Shown here piece by piece: positions 16,184-23,476 of a stretch of 27,953 bases of DNA (position 1 is its first letter; the number at the start of each line of letters is the position of its first letter). This stretch comes from JBBDWJ01 sp040902925. Its GTDB lineage: Bacteria > Acidobacteriota > Terriglobia > Bryobacterales > UBA6623. The position numbers and the translations under genes are program-made. The notes under the pieces are model-generated. The model was given only the letters and a program-made list of their open reading frames with translations. It did no database searches and was not told where the DNA came from. Location: contig JBBDWJ010000174.1 in assembly GCA_040902925.1 (NCBI GenBank), positions 1 to 27,953 of the forward strand, in the 5' to 3' direction.

Positions 16184-16942
16184 ATGAAGGTTTGGCTGCT
16201 ATTTGTCGTTTCGTTGTCGTTGGCGTGGGCGGCATCGCCGGTGGGCCTGATGACGGTATCAGGGCCGGTGCGCATCAGCGGGTCGGATTTTCAACCCAAG
16301 GCAGTATCGAGCTGGCCGGTGCTGGACGGCGACGAAATCGTTACCGAGCCAGAATCTCGCGCGGTGCTTGTGTCGCCCAAGGCAGGGAGGCTCGAGATCC
16401 GGCAGGACTCGCGCGTGACGGCGAGCGAGGATACGGTTGAGCTGCACACGGGCGAGGTGGGGGCCGAGCGCTTTGTCGTGCGCACCGGTTCCTATACGGC
16501 GCACCCCCGTCCCGACGCGAGCGGCCGAAGCTGGTTCGTGGTTTCCAGCCGTAATGGGCTGCCGGTTTTTGCGGCGCACCGCGGCGATCTGTTGGTGAAC
16601 CAGGGCGAACCCAATCCGATGCTGGTCCGGGCGGGCACTTACGCCGTACCGGCTGCACCCGCGCTGCCTGGCGGCGCGCCGCCGGCGCCGCCGCCGGCAG
16701 GGTCCACAGCCGCCGCCGCGCCGCAATACCCGCCGGGTCCGCAACAAAGCGCCACGCTGCCGGGCACGCCGTCGGCGTCCGCGGGCGCCTCGACCGGCTG
16801 GACCGTCGGCTCACTTGGCCACGCCTCGAGCGTTGCGCTGGTTAGCGGCCTTACCGCGGCGGCGACGGCCGGAACCATCACCGGCGTGGCGCTGATCGAG
16901 CCCAGCCGGCTTCGCGACCGCAGCCCTAGTTCCCCAAAGTGA
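16184..16942 (+). CDS. FecR-like surface protein with Pro/Ala linker and C-terminal membrane segment
   Basis: A 252-residue exported protein of unknown role. A clear signal peptide (MKVWLLFVVSLSLAWA) precedes a domain at about 20-150 that resembles FecR-type beta repeats (LMTVSGPVRISG, DGDEIVTEPESRAVLVS, GRLEIRQDSRV). A Pro/Ala/Gly-rich linker follows (about 155-205). Near the C-terminus is a small-residue hydrophobic segment (SVALVSGLTAAATAGTITGVALI) ending in a basic tail, consistent with anchoring in a membrane. GGAGGG at 16173-16178, five bases before the ATG at 16184, fixes the start; the longer frame from 15932 is not credible. It is 79 bases upstream of the TPR gene and probably co-transcribed with it. 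Confidence 0.75.
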   Translation: MKVWLLFVVSLSLAWAASPVGLMTVSGPVRISGSDFQPKAVSSWPVLDGDEIVTEPESRAVLVSPKAGRLEIRQDSRVTASEDTVELHTGEVGAERFVVRTGSYTAHPRPDASGRSWFVVSSRNGLPVFAAHRGDLLVNQGEPNPMLVRAGTYAVPAAPALPGGAPPAPPPAGSTAAAAPQYPPGPQQSATLPGTPSASAGASTGWTVGSLGHASSVALVSGLTAAATAGTITGVALIEPSRLRDRSPSSPK

Positions 16943-17021
16943 GTTAGCCGGGTTGATTCCGCCCTTGGGCCGCCCTTTTGCCAAGGCCCCTGAGAACGGC
17001 TTTGGGCCGGAAAGACACGCA

Positions 17022-18212
17022 ATGCGAGCGGTCGCTTTCGGAGTCGCGCTGGCGTTGGCTTCGGGAATCCGATTGCTGTGTACTTGCGGCTGGATTTCCG
17101 CTGGCGGCGCCGTCACTGCCCCATGCCCTTGGTTAGGGTGTTCAGGATCAGACTGCTCGGGCACGCCCTTTATTCCCCTTAGCGGCGCTGCGAGGGCGGC
17201 CGTTCCGCCGCCGGTACAGCGGCTGGCCGGAAATCCGGCTTCCGCGCGGCTCTGGCTGCTCGCCGGCCAGGCGTTGTTCGCTGACGGCGAGCTGCGCGAG
17301 GCGCGTTATTGTTTCGCGCGATCGGTGGATCTCGCGCCGCACTCCCCGCCGGTTTTGGTGGAAGCCGCCGCATTCTTTCACGCCACCGGCCACCGGGATC
17401 AAGGGCTCGACCTGATGTCGCGCGCGCTCGGCCTGACCCGCGACTACGATGCGGTTATCTTCCCGTTCTACGACCGGCTGGCGGACTCGCCCAGGGTCTT
17501 GCACCAGGGCGTGCCGATCGACAACGGCGCGACACAGGCTTACTTCATCCATTTGCTGGCCCAGAAGGACTGGGAAGGGCTTCGTCTGACTTGGGAGCGG
17601 CTCTCACGCGATCGGCTCGCCGCCCAGGCCGTGTTGCGCCGCTATCTGACAGGGTTGCTCGAACAGGAGCGCTTCGACGACGCCGCCGCGGTAGCGTTTC
17701 ATTTTCTGCCTGCTGGCGAACGGCCCACCGATCACGGGCGCATCCAGCACGGCGGGTTCGAAGCGGAGTCGAGCGCCGCGCCCCTGGACTGGACCGTCAC
17801 TCCAAACCCTCACGCCGAGGTACGCCGCGACGATTCGTTGGCTTGGGAGGGCGACTGGTCGCTGCGGATCGAGTTCGATGGTCTCGCCAACCTCGAATAC
17901 CGCCACGTCACCCAACAGGCCGTCGTCGCCCCGGGCCGCTGGAAGGTGAGTGCTTGGATCCGCACGGAAGGCCTCACGACCGATCAGGGGATCGGGCTGC
18001 GGTTATTCGATGCTCGCGTTCCATCGCGGTGGCAACTGTGGACCGAAGCCGTGCAAGGCGATTCCGATTGGACGCGGATCGAGGCAACCTTCCTGGTTCC
18101 CGCCGGGACGCAGCTTGTGCAACTCGAGATTGTGCGCCGCCCCTCTCACCGGCTCGACAACACGCTCGCCGGCGTGGCTTGGATCGACGCCGTTTCTCTG
18201 AAACCGCTGTGA
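17022..18212 (+). CDS. TPR protein with C-terminal jelly-roll (carbohydrate-binding-like) domain
   Basis: A 396-residue protein. The N-terminus has a hydrophobic export segment (VAFGVALALASGIRLL). TPR-like helix pairs occupy about 55-125 (ARLWLLAGQALFADGELREARYCFARSVDLAP, cited here as the span 70-101). The C-terminal about 150 residues look like a CBM/CenC-type jelly roll: NGGFE-like opening HGGFEAE, a WSLRIEF strand, PGRWKVSAWIRTEG and a final WIDAVSLKPL strand. This combination suggests a surface protein that binds glycan or partner proteins. The ATG at 17022 has GGAAAG eight bases upstream; a TTG at 16953 is the alternative. It converges with the O-antigen ligase gene across the hairpin array, and the TGA stop is itself inside the first hairpin. 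Confidence 0.78.
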   Translation: MRAVAFGVALALASGIRLLCTCGWISAGGAVTAPCPWLGCSGSDCSGTPFIPLSGAARAAVPPPVQRLAGNPASARLWLLAGQALFADGELREARYCFARSVDLAPHSPPVLVEAAAFFHATGHRDQGLDLMSRALGLTRDYDAVIFPFYDRLADSPRVLHQGVPIDNGATQAYFIHLLAQKDWEGLRLTWERLSRDRLAAQAVLRRYLTGLLEQERFDDAAAVAFHFLPAGERPTDHGRIQHGGFEAESSAAPLDWTVTPNPHAEVRRDDSLAWEGDWSLRIEFDGLANLEYRHVTQQAVVAPGRWKVSAWIRTEGLTTDQGIGLRLFDARVPSRWQLWTEAVQGDSDWTRIEATFLVPAGTQLVQLEIVRRPSHRLDNTLAGVAWIDAVSLKPL

Positions 18213-18668
18213 CGCGAAGCGCCACCGGGCAGGCATGCTGCCTGCCCAACCCAGGCAGGAGTGCCGGTCCCTGGAGTTTGGCTCTTTCAATGCGCCGCTG
18301 CATGCGGATGCGGGAGCGCGAAGCTAGTGGAGTCGCCTTCAGGCGGCTTCCTCCCGACCAAGTCGGGCATAGACCGGTCGTTTACGCCCGGTAGGCGGGT
18401 TCCTGTTCCTGCTCCCCAGCCCGCTTCAAGCGGGCTTCCCGTTCCTTCGCTTCAGCTCGTCTCGCGGTCCCTTTCGAAAGACCGCTGAAAGCGGCCTAGA
18501 CACGATTCGGTGGCCGCCCAACCGGCCGTAAACGACCGGGCTAAAACCCGGCTTCGCCGGGCAAGGCCCGTGAACGGGCCTGCCAAACCCAACCCCGCCG
18601 CCACTTGGAGTTTGCCCGTTGCACGGGTTCCCAAAAGGGCCAAACTCCAGTGTGACGCGAAGCGTCAC
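18209..18668. repeat. Dense array of short hairpins with inverted duplicated units (REP/BIME-like)
   Basis: Between two convergent genes at least twelve tight stem-loops can be drawn in 460 bases. Examples: 18209-18225, 18227-18247 (9-bp arms, 3-base loop), 18334-18345, 18353-18367, 18419-18435, 18464-18485, 18482-18494, 18536-18551, 18547-18561, 18564-18581 (7-bp arms), 18615-18627 and 18652-18668 (GTGACGC/GCGTCAC around GAA). Loops are often TTC, GAA or TGAA. Units recur in inverted order: CTGGAGTTTGGC (18271-18282) with GCCAAACTCCAG (18639-18650), 16 of 17 when extended; and 18374-18392 with 18521-18539, 18 of 19. The GTGACGCGAAGCG unit sits at both ends. No T-runs follow the stems. Confidence 0.85.
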
Positions 18669-18721
18669 CTACTACATCGTGGCGTAGTTGGGAATGATCC
18701 GGCCGTGACTCGCACGCGTTC

Positions 18722-20398
18722 TCATTCGACGCCTTCGGTTTTGCGGAGGGCGCTGTCACGCCATGCCGCGCAGATGCCGAGAACCCAAAAGAAAACCATG
18801 CCATTGGCCGGAATGCGCAGGTTGAAATCGACCAGGCTGTGGGCCAGAATTGCCGTCATCGAGCCGGCACACGCCAGGGCGAGCGCGCTGGATCCGAGCG
18901 GGCTGGACTGACGCGAATCGGCCTTTCGCGAATCGGCCCGTGGCGAACCGGCCTTTCGCGAATCAGTGCTTTGCGAGCCGGGCCTGAGCGAATTGGCCCC
19001 ATGTGATGTGGGCCCGAGCGGATTTGGTCCCCGCGAGCTAACCCCGCGCCAACCGGTGCTGAGAGCCGCTCGCACGACAGTCGAAACCGGCCGCGCGGCA
19101 AGCACGACGCACAACGCGAACCCCACGATGCCGGCCTCGGCCAGCAACTCCAGATATTCGTTGTGGGCGTGGCTGTCGTTGACCATCGGCGCCGACCGTT
19201 TGTAGCGCAGAAACGCCGCTTCATAGGCGCCAAAACCGCATCCCGCTATCGGATACGCCGCGATCAGATCGAGCGTCTCCCGCCACAGCCCGATGCGGCC
19301 CTCGCGCAGCACGCCGCCGGCCGCGCTGAGCGCCGCATAGCGGCGAACGAGATGGTCCGAAGGGAAGTAGACGAACGCCGCGCCGAGCAGCACGGGAACA
19401 AGAATCGCACCCGCCAGCCGTTGCCGTGTGGTCCCGCAAGCCCGGGCTACAAGCCCGAGTCCCATCACAAGAAGCGACGCCAAGGCCGCCACGAGTCCGG
19501 CGCGCGACCGCGTTGCCAGAATGCCCGCGAAGATGACGCAGGCGCAAAACCCCGCGCCCATCATGGCCAGCGCTCCACGCGCCGCGACGCGGCTTTGAGC
19601 GTGCTGCAAGCCGAGGAACGCCGCCGCCAGCGCGAACGGCAGCGCCATCTCGAGCAAGCCTGACAAGTGATTGCGATTGACGTAGGAGGCGCTCGCGCCC
19701 GCCGCGTTGCTCTCCAGCAGGGCGATGGCGGCTTCGACCGCTGCCACTGCAACGATCGGCGCCGCGACGGCGAAGGCATACCGGCTTAGGCGAATGCTCA
19801 GGTAGCGGGCCATCCAAAACACGCCGGCATAGGCGGCAAGCCGTATCGCGAATTCCAGCGTGCGCCCGGGGTAGACGCTGATCGGCGTCCACGAAGGGAC
19901 ATCCGAGGAGAGAACAACAACTGCCCGCTGAAGCGCAACCCGGGCCGGCGATAACGCCTCGACGAGCCCTGGCGGCAGTGGAATCACCTGCAAGAACGCA
20001 TACAGCGGCAACAGCAGGACGCCTTTCGGAAAACCGTCCGCCTGAGCTCGCCCGACGCCAAAGCTTGAGGCTCGACCGGAACCCGACGGACGGTTTCCGG
20101 AAATCGCCAACGCGGCCACAAGCAAGCCGACCGCAACTTCGCAGGCGAGCCATACCGAGGGAAGCGTTCCGCCGTAAGCGAAGACCGCCGCGGCCAGAAC
20201 GCCGCTCAGCAAAACAAGGTGCAACAACGCAACGCGCTCGCCCCGTGGCATGGCAGCAAACTTGCGCTTGAAGCGGCTCAAGCGGACGGCTGAGTCTTGG
20301 TTTCGAGGCAGCGAAGATCCGCCCGGTCTTTGCACGGCGCTGTTCGACGATTGTTGCGGCGGCGAACGAAGCCGCCTTAGGCCAGGGAAGGTCGACAT
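18722..20398 (-). CDS. O-antigen ligase / polymerase (Wzy_C family) with repeat insertion
   Basis: This polytopic inner-membrane protein of 558 residues joins or polymerises lipid-linked glycans at the periplasmic face. About ten or more hydrophobic segments are visible. The hallmark Wzy_C stretch with a conserved His lies near residues 405-417 (NDSHAHNEYLELLAEAG), and conserved NRNH and RSR-type loops precede it. A 45-50 residue Ser/Pro/Arg-rich insertion at about 450-496, made of degenerate pentapeptides ending in Ser, splits the last membrane segments. It is the final gene of the polysaccharide operon, nine to twelve bases after the aminotransferase stop. GTG-ATG tandem starts (20401/20398) are available without a clear ribosome site. 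Whether it acts as ligase or Wzy polymerase cannot be decided from sequence alone. Confidence 0.85.
   Translation of the reverse strand: MSTFPGLRRLRSPPQQSSNSAVQRPGGSSLPRNQDSAVRLSRFKRKFAAMPRGERVALLHLVLLSGVLAAAVFAYGGTLPSVWLACEVAVGLLVAALAISGNRPSGSGRASSFGVGRAQADGFPKGVLLLPLYAFLQVIPLPPGLVEALSPARVALQRAVVVLSSDVPSWTPISVYPGRTLEFAIRLAAYAGVFWMARYLSIRLSRYAFAVAAPIVAVAAVEAAIALLESNAAGASASYVNRNHLSGLLEMALPFALAAAFLGLQHAQSRVAARGALAMMGAGFCACVIFAGILATRSRAGLVAALASLLVMGLGLVARACGTTRQRLAGAILVPVLLGAAFVYFPSDHLVRRYAALSAAGGVLREGRIGLWRETLDLIAAYPIAGCGFGAYEAAFLRYKRSAPMVNDSHAHNEYLELLAEAGIVGFALCVVLAARPVSTVVRAALSTGWRGVSSRGPNPLGPTSHGANSLRPGSQSTDSRKAGSPRADSRKADSRQSSPLGSSALALACAGSMTAILAHSLVDFNLRIPANGMVFFWVLGICAAWRDSALRKTEGVE
18913..19047 (-). 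repeat. 15-base degenerate tandem repeat, nine units, inside the ligase gene
   Basis: Plus-strand units start at 18913 (GCGAATCGGCCTTTC) and repeat every 15 bases through 19047, most beginning GCGA. Units differ by several substitutions but keep the spacing. In the protein they read as pentapeptides such as RKADS, PRADS, RKAGS, QSTDS and LRPGS. Confidence 0.85.
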
Positions 20399-20410
20399 CA
20401 CGCCACGCGG

Positions 20411-21700
20411 CTAAACGCCTACCTTCATCCGCTCGACTGCCGCACCGGCGGGGGCGGCCCTGTCGAAGTAGCGGCAAATCGCGCCAGCCACGTAATCAAC
20501 CTGCTCGTCCGACAACTCGCAGTGCATCGGCAGCAGAAGCAGGCGCTCGAACAGCCGCTCGGTGGCCGGCAGCCTCACGCCTTCGAAGCCGAGCGCCGGG
20601 AACTGATGGACCGCGCGCCCGCCCCAGGGCAGCATGGTTTCGATTCCGGCGATCGACAGGTGCGCCGCCAAACCGTCACGGTCGTCCGTTTCGATTTCGT
20701 AGTTTTGAAACACATCGAAGCGCTGTTGTTGCCCGGTGCGCGTGGAACTCGCGGTGAGCTCGATGCGCGCGGTATGCGCCAATGGCTCAGTGCGCGTGGT
20801 ACGAGCGGTGGACTCGCTGCGCGGGCTGTGCGCGGTAGGCGGGGTAGCGGCCGTGGCCGCCGCGGGCGCGGGCGGCAGCACCAAGCCCGGCAGTCCTGCG
20901 AGCTTCGCCTGGTAGCGCGACGCGATTTCGCGGCGGCGCTCGATCCAGCCGGGCAGCAGATTCAACTTCAGATCAAGAATCGCCGCCTGCAGGTTGTCCA
21001 AGCGCGAATTCCAGCCCCAGCCGATTAGGTCGCCGTTGGGTAGCCTGCCGCCGTTGCGCAGCGCGCGAATCTTGCCGGCGAATGCAACGTCGTTGGTGAC
21101 CACCGCGCCGCCGTCGCCAAAAGCGCCGAGAATTTTCGCCGGATAGAAGCTGAAACAGCCAGCCAGCCCGAACGTGCCGCCTTTGTTTGCGCCGAGCGAC
21201 GCTCCGAGCCCTTGCGCGGCGTCCTCAATGAGGATCAACCGGTGACGTTTCGCGAGAGTGCTCAACGGCTCCATGTCGCACAGCCGGCCGTTGAGATGAA
21301 CCGGCAGGATAACCTTGGTGCGGGGGCTGATCGCCTGTTCGACCGCGCCAGGGTCCATGAGATGGTCGGCGCCGACATCGACCAGCACCGGCGTCGCGCC
21401 CGCATGGTGAATCGCCGCGACGGTAGCCACAAACGTGTGCGCCACGGTGATGACTTCGTCGCCCGCCCCGACACCGGCTGCCAGCAGGGCCAGCCGCAAA
21501 GCGTCGCTGCAATTTCCGACGCCAATTGCGTGCCTGGCTCCGACAAAAGTTGCCAGGTGTTCCTCGAAATCGCGCAGGTCGGCGCGCAGCATCAAGTCGC
21601 CGCGACAGAGCACGCGGTCCACTGCGGCCATTACGCCGGCGCGCATCGCTTCGTAGTGGCGCGGATAGTCGATGTAGGGAACGCGTTTCGTCATGGCCAT
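20411..21700 (-). CDS. DegT/DnrJ/EryC1/StrS sugar aminotransferase with repeat insertion
   Basis: A PLP-dependent cytoplasmic enzyme that normally transaminates a keto NDP-sugar. The fold-type I motifs are intact: GNCSDALRLAL at about 62-72, EDAAQ with the cofactor Asp160 and Gln163, and Lys189 in FSFYPAKILGAFGDGG as the Schiff-base lysine. Homologues are usually 360-400 residues; this one has 429, and the excess is an Ala/Thr/Arg/Ser-rich insertion at about 287-321 made of four 9-residue repeats. Downstream the conserved part resumes at FDVFQNYEIE. It follows the methyltransferase gene by 22 bases, and its start (ATGGCCATG, 21700 or 21694) lies within a 13-base tandem repeat with no Shine-Dalgarno sequence, so translation may be coupled. 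It is part of the polysaccharide operon. Confidence 0.9.
   Translation of the reverse strand: MAMTKRVPYIDYPRHYEAMRAGVMAAVDRVLCRGDLMLRADLRDFEEHLATFVGARHAIGVGNCSDALRLALLAAGVGAGDEVITVAHTFVATVAAIHHAGATPVLVDVGADHLMDPGAVEQAISPRTKVILPVHLNGRLCDMEPLSTLAKRHRLILIEDAAQGLGASLGANKGGTFGLAGCFSFYPAKILGAFGDGGAVVTNDVAFAGKIRALRNGGRLPNGDLIGWGWNSRLDNLQAAILDLKLNLLPGWIERRREIASRYQAKLAGLPGLVLPPAPAAATAATPPTAHSPRSESTARTTRTEPLAHTARIELTASSTRTGQQQRFDVFQNYEIETDDRDGLAAHLSIAGIETMLPWGGRAVHQFPALGFEGVRLPATERLFERLLLLPMHCELSDEQVDYVAGAICRYFDRAAPAGAAVERMKVGV
20736..20843 (-). repeat. 27-base degenerate tandem repeat, four units, inside the aminotransferase gene
   Basis: Units at 20736-20762, 20763-20789, 20790-20816 and 20817-20843 share an xTGCGCG start and further matches along their length; units 1 and 3 are most alike. 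They encode the 9-residue pattern A-x-x-x-R-x-E-x-x (ARTTRTEPL, AHTARIELT). Confidence 0.8.
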
Positions 21701-21744
21701 GGTGGATGGTTATGGTTGATGGCTATAGTTGTTGGCTATGGTTG
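21693..21744 (-). repeat. 13-base tandem repeat spanning a stop codon and the next start codon
   Basis: Four minus-strand units follow each other without gaps: CAACCATAGCCAA (21732-21744), CAACTATAGCCAT (21719-21731), CAACCATAACCAT (21706-21718) and CCACCATGGCCAT (21693-21705). Unit 2 contains the methyltransferase TAG stop; unit 4 contains both ATG start candidates of the aminotransferase. Confidence 0.9.
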
Positions 21745-22517
21745 CGCCCCAGCGCATACAGCACGGAATAGTCGCCGTTCGGCTGCGCCGGGTCGATCGA
21801 TACGGGCGGCACGAATTCGAATTCATTCGGATGGATCTCGGCGGGCAGCGTTTCGAGTGGTCCGCAAAAGATTCGCTTGAGCGGTTCCCTGCCCCGCATG
21901 GTTTTCGGAATCAACCCGGCTTTGGACGCGCCCCGTTTGAGCCACGCAGCCAGCCGCCCTCGCCAGGACCACGCCTCTCGAAACCCGCCCGCCAATTCCG
22001 CGCGCAAGCCGCCCGCCGCCAGCAGCTCGCGCAATTCGGCCGCCGAGAAATATCGCCGGGCATGGGGACTCGGATGGAAGCCGCTCCACGCGGGGTTGAC
22101 CGCGCCGATCACAACAAGGCCGCCCGGACGCAGCACGCGGCGGCACTCGGCGATGAACGCCCCCGGCCGCGGCAGGTAATACAGCGTTTCGAACATCACA
22201 ACGACCTCGAAGCTCGATGCGCGAAAGGGCAAGGCCGCGGCGTCGAATCGCAGCAGCGGCACGCGCCCGTTGTAGTGGCGCTGAGCCGTGCGCAGGTTCG
22301 ACCAACAGTAGTCGCCGCCCACCAAGCGCCGCGCCTGGCCCGAAAGCCATCCCAGGCCCAAACCCGCGCCACACCCTACTTCGAGAACGTCGCGCCCGGC
22401 CGCGTGCAGCGCCGCCAACTGGTAGCGGTGGCGCAGCCGCGCCGCCTGCTGGCCTGAGGCGCGTCCGCCCGGCAGCTCGGTGACCGTCGAGTAATCGGTT
22501 GCCAAGCGGTTGGACAT
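21723..22517 (-). CDS. Class I SAM-dependent methyltransferase
   Basis: A 264-residue cytoplasmic methyltransferase. Motif I is VLEVGCGAG at residues 44-52, motif II/III acidic residues follow in the GGDYCW stretch, and motif IV/post-I is VVVMFETLYYLPRPG. RVLRPGGLVVIGAVNP completes the Rossmann-like core. The C-terminal part is variable and likely binds the acceptor, which in this context is probably a sugar of the nascent polysaccharide. It begins two bases after the stop of the transketolase C-subunit gene (TGAAAATG), so it is almost certainly co-translated. Its last residues are encoded within a 13-base repeat and may vary in length between strains. Confidence 0.87.
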   Translation of the reverse strand: MSNRLATDYSTVTELPGGRASGQQAARLRHRYQLAALHAAGRDVLEVGCGAGLGLGWLSGQARRLVGGDYCWSNLRTAQRHYNGRVPLLRFDAAALPFRASSFEVVVMFETLYYLPRPGAFIAECRRVLRPGGLVVIGAVNPAWSGFHPSPHARRYFSAAELRELLAAGGLRAELAGGFREAWSWRGRLAAWLKRGASKAGLIPKTMRGREPLKRIFCGPLETLPAEIHPNEFEFVPPVSIDPAQPNGDYSVLYALGRNHSQQL

Positions 22518-22519
22518 TT

Positions 22520-23476
22520 TCAGCCACGCGCCGCTGCTTCGACGGCGACGCCTTTCGGGCGGCGCGATCCGATCTCGCCGCGTATGCGCTCGCGAATCGA
22601 GCCGGCATCGAGTCCGCTCAAGCGCCGCAGGTATTCGGCGCTTCCGGCGCAGGGCGCGAAGCGGTCGGGCAGTGCGATCCTTCGAAACACTCCGGAAAAT
22701 GCCGCTTCGGCGAGCACTTCGGCCACAGCCGAGCCCAGTCCGCCGATGATGGAGTGCTCTTCGACCGTGAACACGGCGCCGCTGCGGGCGGCTTGCAAAA
22801 CGGCTTCGCTATCCAGGGGCTTGAGGGTGTGCATGCTCCAGACGCCGGCTTCGATTCCGTCGTTCAACAGTTGATCGGCGGTTTGGACCGCGACCGGCAG
22901 CATCGCTCCCGTCGCAATCAGGCTCACGTCGCCTCCGCGGCGAACCGCGACGGCTCGCCCCAGGGTGAATCGGAGGCTGTGGTGCACGGCCGGCTCGCCC
23001 GCCCTCCCCAGCCGCAGATAACATGGCCCGTCGTGGGCGGCGATGGCGGCGGTGGCTTGCTCGGCTTCGAGCGGGTCGCCGGGCGCAACGACGGTGAGAT
23101 GGGGAAGCGCGCGCAGCACCGCCAGATCTTCCGTGGCATGATGGCTGGGACCCAGCGCTCCATAGGCCAGGCCGCCGCCGACGGCCACGATCTTGACGTT
23201 CGCGTTGTGGCAGCAGACGTCGGCGCGAATCTGCTCCAGACAGCGCAAGGTGGGAAAATTCGCGATCGAATACGTAAACACCGTCTTGCCTGCCAGCGCC
23301 AACCCGGCGGCGACTCCGGTCATGTTCTGCTCGGCCACGCCGACGTTGATAAACCGCTCGGGAAAGTGCTGTCTAAACTCTTCGGCGGCTCCGAACCCCA
23401 AATCGGCGGTGAGAAAGAAAATCCGCTTGTCGTTGGCGGCGGCGCGCAGCAGCCCCCGGAAAAAAGCGTCTCTCAT
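22520..23476 (-). CDS. Transketolase C-terminal subunit (pyrimidine-binding and C domains)
   Basis: This 318-residue protein is the second half of a split transketolase. It holds the pyrimidine-binding domain with the catalytic Glu in VGVAEQNM (residues 45-52), which activates thiamine diphosphate, and the C-terminal domain (from about GGDVSLIATGAM). It must pair with the N-subunit encoded just upstream: the ATG at 23476 overlaps the TGA of that gene by four bases (ATGA), which fits equimolar production. Enzymes of this type move a two-carbon ketol unit between sugars. Its place inside a polysaccharide operon suggests a dedicated role in making a sugar precursor rather than housekeeping pentose-phosphate metabolism; that is inference. 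Confidence 0.9.
   Translation of the reverse strand: MRDAFFRGLLRAAANDKRIFFLTADLGFGAAEEFRQHFPERFINVGVAEQNMTGVAAGLALAGKTVFTYSIANFPTLRCLEQIRADVCCHNANVKIVAVGGGLAYGALGPSHHATEDLAVLRALPHLTVVAPGDPLEAEQATAAIAAHDGPCYLRLGRAGEPAVHHSLRFTLGRAVAVRRGGDVSLIATGAMLPVAVQTADQLLNDGIEAGVWSMHTLKPLDSEAVLQAARSGAVFTVEEHSIIGGLGSAVAEVLAEAAFSGVFRRIALPDRFAPCAGSAEYLRRLSGLDAGSIRERIRGEIGSRRPKGVAVEAAARG

Noticed and set aside
18209..18668. CRISPR array or tRNA cluster
   Set aside because: The stems differ in sequence and spacing, there are no uniform spacers, and no cloverleaf or cas gene is present.
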